Positions 19,049 to 27,268 of a stretch of DNA of 64,000 nucleotides are shown in pieces. The stretch comes from Afipia sp. Root123D2 (GTDB lineage: Bacteria; Pseudomonadota; Alphaproteobacteria; Rhizobiales; Xanthobacteraceae), in NCBI RefSeq assembly GCF_001425835.1, contig NZ_LMDP01000005.1:124001-188000 (forward strand). Direction: 5' to 3'. The stretch's first letter is position 1. Each line of letters opens with the position of its first letter. Both the position numbers and the translations under genes were made by a program. Under the pieces are notes generated by a model. That model saw only the letters and a list, made by a program, of their open reading frames with translations, ran no database searches and was not told the origin of the DNA.

Positions 19049-20133
19049 CCACCCCTGCCCGCCTCCCGGACGCCGCCTCGCTCGAAACCGTCCTGGCCGG
19101 GCTCGATCCAGCCTCGGTCGACGCCGACCTCATCCCTGCGCTGGCCGCCGCGTTTCCGGGCTTTGCCTTTGGCGTCGCGCCGATCGACGACGATTACTGG
19201 CGCGACACCAGGTCGGTCCTCCGGCCCGACGGCACGCGGATTGGTGAATTGCGGCCATGGATGGCGGCCGAGATCGCCAAGGACAGCGGCGACATCAAGG
19301 CGGTCTGGTTGCGCCTGAAAGAGACCGATCTGCAGATCACCGAATGGCGCGGCACCGGTGCCTTCGTGTCGGCGCCGACCGGGCCCGGCGCGGCCGACTA
19401 TCTTCAGATTGCGCTCGGACGGGAGACCGAATGGCGCGCCGGCCCGATCGTCAACCCGGACTATCGACCCCGGGGAGAATCGGAACTACTCGATCCGAGC
19501 TGGCCTCGCACCGATCAGATTCTGGACTCCGATCGCCTGTCCGGCCCGGTCTATCGGCTCCTCGGCCGCGCCGGCGGCGCGGTGATCCATGTCCGCAGCT
19601 TCCTCGATCGCTGCGGTCGCGTCGAACGCGAGAAGCGGGAGGCCAAGCGGCCCGAACTGGAACGGCGTGTCATTCGCGAGAGCGGGCCGGGCGGAACGCG
19701 CGAGACGCCGTTCCTCGACGCGGTCGCGGACTATTTTGATTTTGTCCCGCGCGAGCTGCGGTTCTTTCAGGACTGGGAGGAATCGAGCGCCAGACCGCAG
19801 CGCGTCTTCGCCCATTGGGCGCTCGACGCCCGCGATTACACCCACCAGGGCGAGCGCGAGGTCGGCTTTATCCCGCGGCCGCTGCAGCCGCCAAAGGAGC
19901 GGCTGCTCATGACGCCGGAGGCTTCGGTTCACCTTCTGATGGACCGGGTCGAGGCTGTGGACCGAGAGATCGGCCTGCCCTTCGGCTGGTTCTTCCTGAT
20001 GACCCACGGCCACTGGGTCGACCCCGATGTCGGACGCACCATCGCTGAGGGCCTGATGGCCCAGCGCGTCCGCCTTCCCGACCCCGACGCCTGCGTGCTG
20101 CTGCGCTGGGCGGATCGAAGCTACGGCTTCTGA
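19045..20133 (+). CDS. Conserved hypothetical protein (362 aa) between vapC and recombinase
   Basis: The start ATG overlaps the vapC stop. The protein is soluble, without signal peptide or membrane segments, and rich in Trp, Arg and Asp. No catalytic motif is recognised. Conserved-looking stretches include a central basic block near residues 190-215 and an aromatic C-terminal part (GLPFGWFFLMTHGHWVDPD). It is 13 bases ahead of the tyrosine recombinase gene, so a role linked to recombination or plasmid maintenance is possible. I cannot assign a function. Confidence 0.6.
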   Translation: MTTPARLPDAASLETVLAGLDPASVDADLIPALAAAFPGFAFGVAPIDDDYWRDTRSVLRPDGTRIGELRPWMAAEIAKDSGDIKAVWLRLKETDLQITEWRGTGAFVSAPTGPGAADYLQIALGRETEWRAGPIVNPDYRPRGESELLDPSWPRTDQILDSDRLSGPVYRLLGRAGGAVIHVRSFLDRCGRVEREKREAKRPELERRVIRESGPGGTRETPFLDAVADYFDFVPRELRFFQDWEESSARPQRVFAHWALDARDYTHQGEREVGFIPRPLQPPKERLLMTPEASVHLLMDRVEAVDREIGLPFGWFFLMTHGHWVDPDVGRTIAEGLMAQRVRLPDPDACVLLRWADRSYGF

Positions 20134-20146
20134 CGGAGCGCTGCCG

Positions 20147-21319
20147 ATGGACGACATCACCTCCCGCGCGCTGATCTCTGACCCCGAAACCCGGCGGGCT
20201 CTGCAGCTCGACGCGTTCTCGGCGATCCTGCCGATGGAACGGCGCGATCGGCTCGCCGAACTCCTCACCGACGACGACGTTGCGACCCTAAAACATCTCG
20301 CTCGCGAAGGCATGGGCGAGAACACGCTGCGGGCACTCGCCTCCGATCTCGCTTACCTTGAGGGCTGGGCGAAAGCCGCGACCGGCGCGCCACTGCCGTG
20401 GCCGGCGCCGGAAAGCCTGGCCCTGAAATACGTCGCGCATCACCTGTGGGATCCAGCCGAGCGCGAAACCGATCCGCAACACGGCATGCCGGCCAAGGTC
20501 GCGACGGAGCTGCGAGAGGCCTTACTGCTTCGGACCGATGGGCCGCATGCGCCGTCGACGGTCAAACGCCGGCTGGCGAACTGGGGCACGCTGCATCGCT
20601 GGAAAGGGCAGGAGGGTCCGTTCCACGCCCCCAGTCTTCGTGCGGCCTTGCGGCTCGCGGTCCGGGCCAGCGTCCGGCCGCGCCAGCGCAAGAGCAAGCG
20701 GGCAGTGACTCGCGACGTGCTTGACCGGCTGCTCGCGACCTGCCGCTCCGACCGGCTCGTCGACACCCGGGATCTCGCGATCCTGCTCCTCGCCTTCGCC
20801 TCCGGCGGCCGGCGCCGCAGCGAGGTGGCGCGGCTTCGCGTCGAGCAGATCAGCGACGAGCCCGCCGTGCCGCTCGACCCCAAAGACCCCCATTCGCCAA
20901 CCTTGCCATGCGTAACGATCCAGCTCGGCCGGACCAAGACCGGGGTCGCGGACGAGGGGGGCGGGGTGCTTTTGATCGGGCCGCCAGTCGACGCGCTGCG
21001 GGAATGGCTTGAGCGCGCCGACATCGCCAAAGGACCGGTGTTCCGCGCCATCGACCGCTGGGAGGCGATCGAGGAACGGACGCTGACGCCGCAGTCGATC
21101 AACCTGATCGTCAAGCGGCGTTGCGCCATGGCCGGCCTGGAGCCGCGGGAGTTTTCGGCGCATGGGCTGAGGTCGGGGTATCTGACGGAGGCGGCGCGCC
21201 AGGGCGTCGCGTTGCCCGAGGCGATGCAGCAGTCGCAGCATCGGTCGGTGCAACAAGCCGCCAGCTATTACAATGAGGCAGAACGATCGTTGGGACGGGC
21301 AGCGCGCTTGATTCTCTGA
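20147..21319 (+). CDS. Tyrosine recombinase (phage-type integrase family)
   Basis: This 390-aa protein has a SAM-like N-terminal DNA-binding domain and a C-terminal catalytic domain. Active-site residues are the Arg in GGRRRSEVARL (near 225), HGLR around 339-342 (His and Arg II), a second His in SQHRSVQQ, and the nucleophile Tyr in SYYNEAER near 373. Such enzymes next to repABC usually resolve plasmid multimers or mobilise a module. It ends about 45 bases before the first parS site. No att-like direct repeats were spotted beside it. Confidence 0.85.
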   Translation: MDDITSRALISDPETRRALQLDAFSAILPMERRDRLAELLTDDDVATLKHLAREGMGENTLRALASDLAYLEGWAKAATGAPLPWPAPESLALKYVAHHLWDPAERETDPQHGMPAKVATELREALLLRTDGPHAPSTVKRRLANWGTLHRWKGQEGPFHAPSLRAALRLAVRASVRPRQRKSKRAVTRDVLDRLLATCRSDRLVDTRDLAILLLAFASGGRRRSEVARLRVEQISDEPAVPLDPKDPHSPTLPCVTIQLGRTKTGVADEGGGVLLIGPPVDALREWLERADIAKGPVFRAIDRWEAIEERTLTPQSINLIVKRRCAMAGLEPREFSAHGLRSGYLTEAARQGVALPEAMQQSQHRSVQQAASYYNEAERSLGRAARLIL

Positions 21320-21365
21320 TGCACCATGGGCCCCGACCAGCGGCAGGCCTTGCCCGCACATGGCA

Positions 21366-21381
21366 GTTCTCAGCTGAGAAC
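21366..21381. promoter_or_regulatory. parS site 1 of repABC
   Basis: The 16-base palindrome GTTCTCAGCTGAGAAC matches the repABC parS consensus (GTT...GC...AAC) bound by RepB. Here the symmetry extends 4 bases further on each side (21362-21385). It lies upstream of repA. Confidence 0.85.
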
Positions 21382-21399
21382 TGCCAGCGGCGAGTTGAA

Positions 21400-21415
21400 G
21401 TTCTCAGCTGAGAAC
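21400..21415. promoter_or_regulatory. parS site 2 of repABC
   Basis: A second exact copy of GTTCTCAGCTGAGAAC, 18 bases after the first. Tandem RepB sites in front of repA also often take part in control of the repABC promoter. Confidence 0.85.
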
Positions 21416-21460
21416 ACTTCGGCTGGGCCAAGTGGTTAATTTCCGTTAACCCTTATTTGC

Positions 21461-21489
21461 TTGACCGACTCGGAGAAGTCGCCGAATTT
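21461..21489 (+). promoter_or_regulatory. Candidate repABC promoter
   Basis: TTGACC at 21461-21466 and GAATTT at 21484-21489 are separated by 17 bases, 36 bases before the repA start. The -10 element is weak, so this is a candidate only. Confidence 0.35.
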
Positions 21490-21524
21490 ACGCTCAACGT
21501 GGAAAATTTGGATACCGAGCGTAT

Positions 21525-22748
21525 ATGACGGCTCTAGCAGCAAATGATGCCAGCCACCGAACCGGCAAGAAAGTCCGCTCTCTAACGCGGCTTGTGGAGT
21601 CGGATGCCGATCTTCTTAGCGCCCAGCTCAAGGAGTTGCGGCTCCGCGCGTTTCCACCGTCGTCTCTGAAAGAGCTCCGCAAATTCACCTCCGGCGAAGC
21701 AGCAAAGCTGATCGGCGTTACCGACGCCTATATTCGCCATCTCTCACTTGCCGGCGACGCCCCTGAGGCAGAAAAGACGGCTCGTGGGCGCCGCCTATTT
21801 TCATTGGAGCAAGTGCACGAAATCCGACGCACGCTTGCGAAGACCAAACAGAGCTACGCCCCGAACCGTCGCGAGGGTGAGCATCTCCAGGTCATCGCTG
21901 TCACGAATTTCAAGGGCGGCTCTGGCAAAACCACGACCGCCGCTCACGTGGCGCAACACTTCGCGATGAGGGGCTATCGCACTCTGGCGATTGATCTTGA
22001 TCCTCAAGCATCGCTCTCTGCCTTATTCGGCCTCCAGCCAGAATTTGATCTCCAAGAAAACGAAACGCTGTATGGCGCAATCCGCTACGATGACGCTCGC
22101 CGACCGTTGTCCGAGATTATCCGGAAAACCTATTTCTCGGGCCTCGATATCGTTCCGGGCAATCTCGAGCTCCAGGAGTTCGAGCACGATACGCCAAAAG
22201 TCCTGGCCGAACGCAACCGCGGCTCCGAGCGCATGTTTTTCTCGCGCATCGCAAGTGCACTCGCGTCAGTTGAAGACAACTATGACGTCGTCATTCTCGA
22301 CTGCCCGCCATCTCTAGGTTTTCTCACGCTCTCCGCGCTATGTGCCGCTCGCAGTGTTTTGGTGACGATCCATCCTCAGATGCTCGACGTCGCGTCGATG
22401 TCGCAGTTCTTGCACATGACTGCGAGTCTTCTCGATGTGGTCGAGCAAGCCGGCGGCGACGCCGATTACGATTTCTTTCGTTACGTGATTACGCGTTTTG
22501 AGCCCACCGATGGTCCCCAGGGCCAAATCGTTGGGCTCATGCGCAGCCTGTTCGGCGAGCGTGTCCTTACGACCGCAATTTTGAAGTCAACGGCTATCTC
22601 AGACGCGGGGTTGACCAAACAAACGCTGTACGAAGTCGGCCGCGAGAATTTCGTTCGAAGCACCTACGACCGCGCTCTTGAATCCCTCGATGGCGCGCAT
22701 GCCGAGATCGAGAATCTTGTCAAAGAGGCATGGGGGAGGGCGGTGTGA
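21525..22748 (+). CDS. repA: Plasmid partition ATPase RepA
   Basis: This 407-aa ParA-family ATPase has an N-terminal HTH (SGEAAKLIGVTDAYIRHL, residues ~54-71) for binding its own promoter and a deviant Walker A KGGSGKTTT near residues 129-137. Length and domain order are those of repABC RepA. With RepB and parS it moves plasmid copies apart and represses the operon. repB starts inside its stop codon (GTGA). Confidence 0.95.
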   Translation: MTALAANDASHRTGKKVRSLTRLVESDADLLSAQLKELRLRAFPPSSLKELRKFTSGEAAKLIGVTDAYIRHLSLAGDAPEAEKTARGRRLFSLEQVHEIRRTLAKTKQSYAPNRREGEHLQVIAVTNFKGGSGKTTTAAHVAQHFAMRGYRTLAIDLDPQASLSALFGLQPEFDLQENETLYGAIRYDDARRPLSEIIRKTYFSGLDIVPGNLELQEFEHDTPKVLAERNRGSERMFFSRIASALASVEDNYDVVILDCPPSLGFLTLSALCAARSVLVTIHPQMLDVASMSQFLHMTASLLDVVEQAGGDADYDFFRYVITRFEPTDGPQGQIVGLMRSLFGERVLTTAILKSTAISDAGLTKQTLYEVGRENFVRSTYDRALESLDGAHAEIENLVKEAWGRAV

Positions 22749-23728
22749 ACAAGCGACGTGACGCGCTCAAAGCCATGATGGCCCCAATCACCGCGCAGCC
22801 ATCATCCGATGACCGGCAAACTCGCACCCCGGTCAAATCGGGATCGCTTAAGGCTATGGGACTCTCTCTGCAGAGCCTATCGCAGGATGCCGACGAAGCG
22901 AGAGCCCTACGTGAGCAACTCGCTGGTGGAGATCACGTGGTGGAGCTCGATCCCGCGCTGATCGATCCATCCTTTATTCGCGACCGGTTGGACGATGCGA
23001 AGGCTGCGGAGTTTGAGGCCTTTCAGGCCAGCATTGCTGAACATGGGCAACAAGTCCCGATTCTGGTGAGACCGAGCCCTCAAACGGAGGGTCGATATCA
23101 AGTTGCGTATGGGCATCGGCGACTAGAAGCGCTGCAGCGCCTTGGCCGACCAGTTAAGGCCATTGTCAAACACCTGAGCGACGAGCAACTCGTGGTGGCC
23201 CAGGGCCGAGAGAATCTCGAAAGGCGCGATCTCTCTTTCATCGAGCGCGCGCTCTTCGCAGCGCGGCTTGAGGATCACGGGTTCGCTCGGTCAGCGTTGA
23301 CGGCGGCCTTGGCGGTCCACAAGGGCAATCTGTCGACCATGATCACGGTCGCGCGCAGCGTCCCAGAAGAGCTCATCGTCGCCATCGGTCCGGCCCCAAA
23401 GGTTGGCCGGCCTCGGTGGGAACAGTTGGCAGAACTTCTCCCAAAGACCGGCGACAGATGGCGCCAAGCGATCGTGTCACCTGGCTTCGATGCTCTTGAA
23501 AGCGACTCGCGCTTCGCCCGGGCCCTCAAGGCACTGTCACCTCGTCAGGCCAAAAAGACCAAACAGGTCATCAAGTCAGATACTGGCGCCCCCCTCGTGC
23601 AGATCGTGCAGGGAAAAGATCGCCTTCAATTCACGATCGAAGAGAAATCAGCGCCCGCTTTCGGATCTTACCTGATTGAACAGCTACCCGAAATCTACGC
23701 GGCGTTTCGACGCCGCGCCGATGTGTAA
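22745..23728 (+). CDS. repB: Plasmid partition protein RepB
   Basis: The start GTG 22745 was chosen over ATG 22730. It overlaps the repA stop as GTGA, follows the strong GGGGGAGGG ribosome binding site and gives the usual N-terminus (NKRRDALKAMMAPI). The 327-aa protein has a ParB N-terminal domain with the GHRR motif (QVAYGHRRLEALQRLG) and an HTH (FARSALTAALAVHKGNLSTMI). It binds the two parS palindromes upstream of repA and partners RepA in partition. The antisense RNA region follows. Confidence 0.94.
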   Translation: MNKRRDALKAMMAPITAQPSSDDRQTRTPVKSGSLKAMGLSLQSLSQDADEARALREQLAGGDHVVELDPALIDPSFIRDRLDDAKAAEFEAFQASIAEHGQQVPILVRPSPQTEGRYQVAYGHRRLEALQRLGRPVKAIVKHLSDEQLVVAQGRENLERRDLSFIERALFAARLEDHGFARSALTAALAVHKGNLSTMITVARSVPEELIVAIGPAPKVGRPRWEQLAELLPKTGDRWRQAIVSPGFDALESDSRFARALKALSPRQAKKTKQVIKSDTGAPLVQIVQGKDRLQFTIEEKSAPAFGSYLIEQLPEIYAAFRRRADV

Positions 23729-23765
23729 GCCGCGTTCCCGCAATACGAAGAAGGATTCATAGCGG

Positions 23766-23822
23766 CAAAAGAAAAGGCCCCCAAACGTTTCCGTCCGGAA
23801 GCCCTCTCTCGTCTGTTTGGCG
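23766..23822 (-). ncRNA. repABC counter-transcribed RNA (ctRNA) of repC1
   Basis: This small antisense RNA in the repB-repC gap limits RepC synthesis and sets copy number and incompatibility. On the minus strand there is a promoter (TTGACT at 23857-23852, TTCTCT at 23834-23829, 17 bases apart). A terminator stem follows, GGCTTCC pairing with GGGGGCC (23803-23797 with 23782-23776), then a T-rich run. The expected RNA is about 57 bases, the usual ctRNA size. Ends are estimates. Confidence 0.8.
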
Positions 23823-23921
23823 ACTGACAGAGAATCACTTCCGCGAATCGCAGTCAAGTGTCTCGTGAGAGACGGCGTCGTTTTGGCGAGCCGATTTCCT
23901 TTGCCCTGAAGAGGCAAAGAC

Positions 23922-25154
23922 ATGCAGTCACACGCTCCAACGACGCCCTTTGGGCGGCGATCACTGACGCTTGCCCACGTGGCAAGCCAAATGGTGGCCA
24001 CCACGCGGCCACCCGAGAAGGTCGTACACAAATGGAAGATCTTTCACGCCATCTGCACGGCGCGGCCGCGGCTGGGTGTGTCCGAGCGTTCGCTCTCGGT
24101 TTTGAACGCGCTTCTCACCTTCCATCCTGAGACCGCGCTCACGGGAGAGGACGATCTGATCGTCTTCCCGTCGAATTATCAGTTGTCGCTGCGGGCGCAT
24201 GGGATGCCGGCATCGACATTGCGGCGTCACCTTGCTGTACTCGTCGATGCTGGCTTGGTCGTTCGGCGCGATAGTCCAAACGGCAAGCGCTATGCTCGCA
24301 AGGGCAGCGCCGGCGAGATCGAGCTGGCCTTCGGCTTCGATATCTCGCCACTGGTTGTCCGATCGGAGGAATTCGAGAGCCTGGCGGCGGACATTGAGGC
24401 AGAAGCGCGGGCGCTAAAGCTCGTCCGTGAGCGGATCACGCTGTGCCGGCGCGATATAGGCAAGATGATCGCAACCGGTATCGAGGAAGGCGTCCCGACC
24501 CGTAGGGGAGGGCAGGGGCCGGCCGATTGGCAGGAGGTCCACGCCGCCTTCCGCTCGATCATCGACCAGATTCCGCGCACGGCAACGCGGCAAGAACTCG
24601 AGCCGATCGCCGAAGAGCTGTCACAGCTTGCCGATGATGTGCTCAATCTTCTGGAAACACATATCAAAACCAAGAATCCTAGCGCCAATGAGTCCCATTC
24701 TGAGCGCCACATACAGAATTCAAATACAGACCCCCTTATTGATCTTGAACCTAGCCTTCGAGAAGGCAGGGCGGCGAGGGCTGAGCCAACACCCCAAGCA
24801 CCGAGGGTGGCGGAAGGGACCTATCCGTTGGGAATGGTGCTGAGCGCCTGCCCCGATATTGTCGATTACGCCAAGGGCGGGATTTCGAACTGGCGGGATT
24901 TCCTCGCCACCGCCGCCGTGGTTCGATCGATGCTCGGAATTAGTCCGAGTGCCTGGGAGGAGGCGCAAACGATCCTCGGTGAGACGCCGGCTGCGATTGT
25001 TGTCGCGTGCATTCTGCAGCGTGGCACGGCGATCAGGTCCGCCGGCGGTTACCTGCGCGGTTTGACTCGAAAAGCGGAGGCCGGAGAGTTCTCGCTCGGC
25101 CCGATTTTGATGTCGCAGATCAATTCGCACCTCAACGAAAAGCGGCGGGCGTGA
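23922..25154 (+). CDS. repC: Replication initiator RepC (copy 1, in repABC)
   Basis: This 410-aa initiator begins with the usual TPFGRR block and contains the conserved winged-HTH region (HGMPASTLRRHLAVLVDAGL and RRDSPNGKRYA). The C-terminal domain (CPDIVDYAKGGI and RSMLGISPSAWEEA) follows a variable hinge around residues 240-290. RepC starts replication at an origin that in this family lies within the repC coding region. It is the last gene of repABC, translated from the mRNA that crosses the ctRNA gene. Confidence 0.95.
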   Translation: MQSHAPTTPFGRRSLTLAHVASQMVATTRPPEKVVHKWKIFHAICTARPRLGVSERSLSVLNALLTFHPETALTGEDDLIVFPSNYQLSLRAHGMPASTLRRHLAVLVDAGLVVRRDSPNGKRYARKGSAGEIELAFGFDISPLVVRSEEFESLAADIEAEARALKLVRERITLCRRDIGKMIATGIEEGVPTRRGGQGPADWQEVHAAFRSIIDQIPRTATRQELEPIAEELSQLADDVLNLLETHIKTKNPSANESHSERHIQNSNTDPLIDLEPSLREGRAARAEPTPQAPRVAEGTYPLGMVLSACPDIVDYAKGGISNWRDFLATAAVVRSMLGISPSAWEEAQTILGETPAAIVVACILQRGTAIRSAGGYLRGLTRKAEAGEFSLGPILMSQINSHLNEKRRA

Positions 25155-25772
25155 CGTAATGGTCGACCTCATCTTCACCTCCTCGCTTTGCCTGGCATTC
25201 TTGAGCTTTAGCCATGGACGCACTTGGCTGCGAGCAGGTGATCGAGCGCCCCGGGGGTCGCGGAAAACTGAAACTGCGCGGCCGTTCCGCAGTGCTCGGT
25301 CTCTCCGCGCGGGCCGCACGCATCCTGGGAATCGCCAAGACGATCGTACTCGTCAGGACAGGTCGGCGCTTCCGAAATGTCGTCCGTCGGCAAATGTGCG
25401 AAACGCCGCAACGATCACATGGCCGTCCCTTTTGATCCGTCCGCCGAAGATCCGGGCGCTGGCGACGATCGCAGATCTTTCCCCTGTTCGGGCTGTCGCT
25501 CCCGGTTGCATGGCTGGATTCCTATGGCCGTCGACGGCACGTCGGCCCCTGGAGCCAAGAATTTTCCCCTGCCGGTTTCCCCCGCAAGCGGGGACCCCGA
25601 CCAGCATTCCTCGCGCATGCGCCTGCAGCGCCAAAATTCGTGGCTCCGGCCGGGGCGCAGCGCTGCGCTTGCCCTCCGCTCGCCTCTGGCGGCTCCGGCT
25701 CTGTTTCGTCTTCCCGGCCATGAACGGATCGCCATCGCAACGGGGCACAGCCCCACAAGATGGAGAAAGATA
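25155..25772. other. 618-base stretch without a convincing gene
   Basis: Open frames exist on both strands but read as arginine-, serine- and proline-rich shadows. A 73-codon frame at 25214-25435 has a slightly more normal composition (RSAVLGLSARAARILGIAKTIV), but no family match or good ribosome binding site. The region may be a decayed gene or leader of ssb. Confidence 0.5.
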
Positions 25773-26105
25773 ATGCGCAATATCGCCGAATTCACTCTCA
25801 TCGGTCGGGTCGGAACCATCAAGCAGGTCGGCAAGACTGTTCGCGTCAGCATCTGCGCCAACTACCCGTTCAAGGACGACAAAGGTCAGTGGAAGGACGA
25901 CGCGCACTGGAACGAGGTCACAATCTTCACAAAGGCGATCCAGTCTTACGTGAACGAGCACATCAGCAAGGGAGACTTGGTCCACGTCCGCGGGCGACTT
26001 CGGCAGAACAGCTTTGAGCGCGACGGCCAGCGGGTTTACACCGTCGATCTCATCGGTCTGGAGTTGGGCCGGCTGGCGCAAGCCAGCGAGCGCGTCGCCG
26101 CATAG
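25773..26105 (+). CDS. ssb: Plasmid single-stranded DNA-binding protein
   Basis: This 110-aa protein consists of the OB-fold only (IGRVGTIKQVGKTVRVSICANYPF, WNEVTIFTKAIQSYVNEHISKGDLVHVRGRL). It lacks the acidic C-terminal tail of chromosomal SSB, as is common for plasmid SSBs in this order. The start follows GGAGAAAG. It probably coats single strands during replication or conjugative transfer. A strong hairpin terminator follows immediately. Confidence 0.88.
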   Translation: MRNIAEFTLIGRVGTIKQVGKTVRVSICANYPFKDDKGQWKDDAHWNEVTIFTKAIQSYVNEHISKGDLVHVRGRLRQNSFERDGQRVYTVDLIGLELGRLAQASERVAA

Positions 26106-26111
26106 CGGATC

Positions 26112-26140
26112 GGCGGGGAGGTTTTGGCCTCCCCGCCGCT
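26112..26140 (+). terminator. Terminator after ssb
   Basis: GGCGGGGAGG and CCTCCCCGCC form a perfect 10-base stem with a 6-base loop (TTTTGG), 7 bases after the ssb stop. The following T-run is short (CTTTCC). It may serve both this gene and the convergent XRE gene. Confidence 0.6.
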
Positions 26141-26164
26141 TTCCGCCTTCCGGTTGTGCTAATT

Positions 26165-26536
26165 TCAGTATGGCAATTTGCGTGATCGCGTCTGACGCGC
26201 AAGGCTACGCTCGGCTTGATTTTTCTTTTCGATTGCGGAAACCAACTCATCGTAATCGATACCGCTTTTATTCAGCGCACGACGGGCATCGGTATCGTTG
26301 AAGCCAAGCAATTCGAATACACTCATATTGAGGCTCGATGCGATGCGTTCGATGGTTCGGAGCGTCGGATTTCCTCTACCACGCACCATCGTGTAGTAGG
26401 TGCCGCGCGCAAGGCCTAGCTTTCGCTGGAAGCGTTCCGTCCCACCGTTCTCGATTTCGAGTTGCTGGAGCCGGGCTGCAAGCATTTCACTCAGAACAGA
26501 ATGATCGGTCGCCTGGGGTTTGCGGACTGGTGACAT
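26165..26536 (-). CDS. XRE-family transcriptional regulator (second of tandem pair)
   Basis: The HTH lies in FQRKLGLARGTYYTMVRGRGNPTLRTIERIASSLNMSVFELLG. The start is uncertain. ATG 26536 gives a typical compact regulator of 123 aa. An in-frame ATG at 26650 overlaps the upstream gene's stop (ATGA) and would add 38 residues of unusual composition. The extra stretch contains the palindrome GTCCAGTATATTGGAC (26596-26611), which looks like an operator, so I prefer the shorter form. The pair sits between the two repC units. Confidence 0.75.
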   Translation of the reverse strand: MSPVRKPQATDHSVLSEMLAARLQQLEIENGGTERFQRKLGLARGTYYTMVRGRGNPTLRTIERIASSLNMSVFELLGFNDTDARRALNKSGIDYDELVSAIEKKNQAERSLARQTRSRKLPY

Positions 26537-26595
26537 GGTAGGTTGGCTTTCGGGTCCACCGGGAGAAACGCCGGGGAACATACACCAAGCCCGAG

Positions 26596-26611
26596 GTCCA
26601 GTATATTGGAC
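26596..26611. promoter_or_regulatory. Operator-like palindrome before XRE gene
   Basis: GTCCAGTATATTGGAC is symmetrical in its arms (GTCCA/TGGAC). Its reverse complement resembles sequences at the repC2 promoter (27038-27053) and upstream of mobC (30046-30061). Confidence 0.5.
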
Positions 26612-26646
26612 GTTGGAGAATTTTACAGGCAAATCTTTGAAACGAC

Positions 26647-26958
26647 TCATCTTGCCGCCCGAGTATCCCTGATGTCCGCGCGGCGTCCGGCCGTGGGGCT
26701 AACCTGCCGGTGAAGCAATCTCAGCGGGTCGATACCCGCCCGCTCGGCTATGAGCTCGATGTAATCGAGGCTGGGATTGGCTGCCGATGTCATCAAGTGG
26801 AAATAACTCGATCGCGGAATGCCAAGCCGCTCCGCGAATTCCCGCCGGCTCAGCCCCGATTCCAGCCTGAGCGCTTCCAATCCTGCGTGGAACGCACTCC
26901 GCAAGGTGCTGCCTTGCGCTGCGTGAGCTGCCTTTCGGCGGCAACACTTCTCACCCAT
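26647..26958 (-). CDS. XRE-family transcriptional regulator (first of tandem pair)
   Basis: This 103-aa protein is HTH-only: LRLESGLSRREFAERLGIPRSSYFHLMTSAANPSLDYIELIAERAG. ATG 26958 was preferred over the farther upstream in-frame start, since the added residues are cysteine- and tryptophan-rich and unlike the family. It diverges from the second repC, whose promoter lies in the shared gap, so it is a candidate regulator of that repC. Confidence 0.78.
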   Translation of the reverse strand: MGEKCCRRKAAHAAQGSTLRSAFHAGLEALRLESGLSRREFAERLGIPRSSYFHLMTSAANPSLDYIELIAERAGIDPLRLLHRQVSPTAGRRADIRDTRAAR

Positions 26959-27020
26959 CGCTGATTCCTCGCAGTTCCAAACGCAAACGGTTCCGCCGCT
27001 CCGCCGGTCAAGCCTCCATG

Positions 27021-27049
27021 TTGGACGGCCGGTCAACATTCAATATAAT
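27021..27049 (+). promoter_or_regulatory. Promoter of the second repC
   Basis: TTGGAC at 27021-27026 and TATAAT at 27044-27049 are separated by exactly 17 bases. The operator-like sequence ATTCAATATAATAGAC overlaps the -10. The transcript would run through a ~210-base leader, opposite the antisense RNA, to repC2. Confidence 0.7.
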
Positions 27050-27092
27050 AGACGGATTCGATTCAACCAAGAGAGGTGCGTTCGGACAAAGA

Positions 27093-27169
27093 AAAACCCG
27101 GCAGAGCCGGGTCTCTCATGAGGATGAACGGGCTGGCGACGCCAATCGCCAACAATGCCCCTATCGCAT
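27093..27169 (-). ncRNA. Counter-transcribed RNA (ctRNA) of the second repC
   Basis: On the minus strand, TTGAAC (27205-27200) and TAAAAT (27182-27177) are 17 bases apart. About 56 bases past the predicted transcript start, a perfect terminator stem ACCCGGC-TCT-GCCGGGT (27113-27097) is followed by TTTTCTTT. The predicted RNA is about 77 bases, antisense to the repC2 leader. The layout mirrors the ctRNA of the repABC unit, so this repC has its own copy-number control. Confidence 0.78.
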
Positions 27170-27268
27170 AGAGGCATTTTAGCCCGCGCCATCCGACAGT
27201 TCAAGGGGACTCGCGTTTTTACGCCACGGTCTTTGTTTGCCCGCGCTCTCGCTAACGAGAGGACGCGA

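Noticed and set aside
25214-25435. 73-codon frame between repC and ssb
   Set aside because: A short resemblance to ComM-type C-termini did not extend beyond about 15 residues, and no ribosome binding site was seen.
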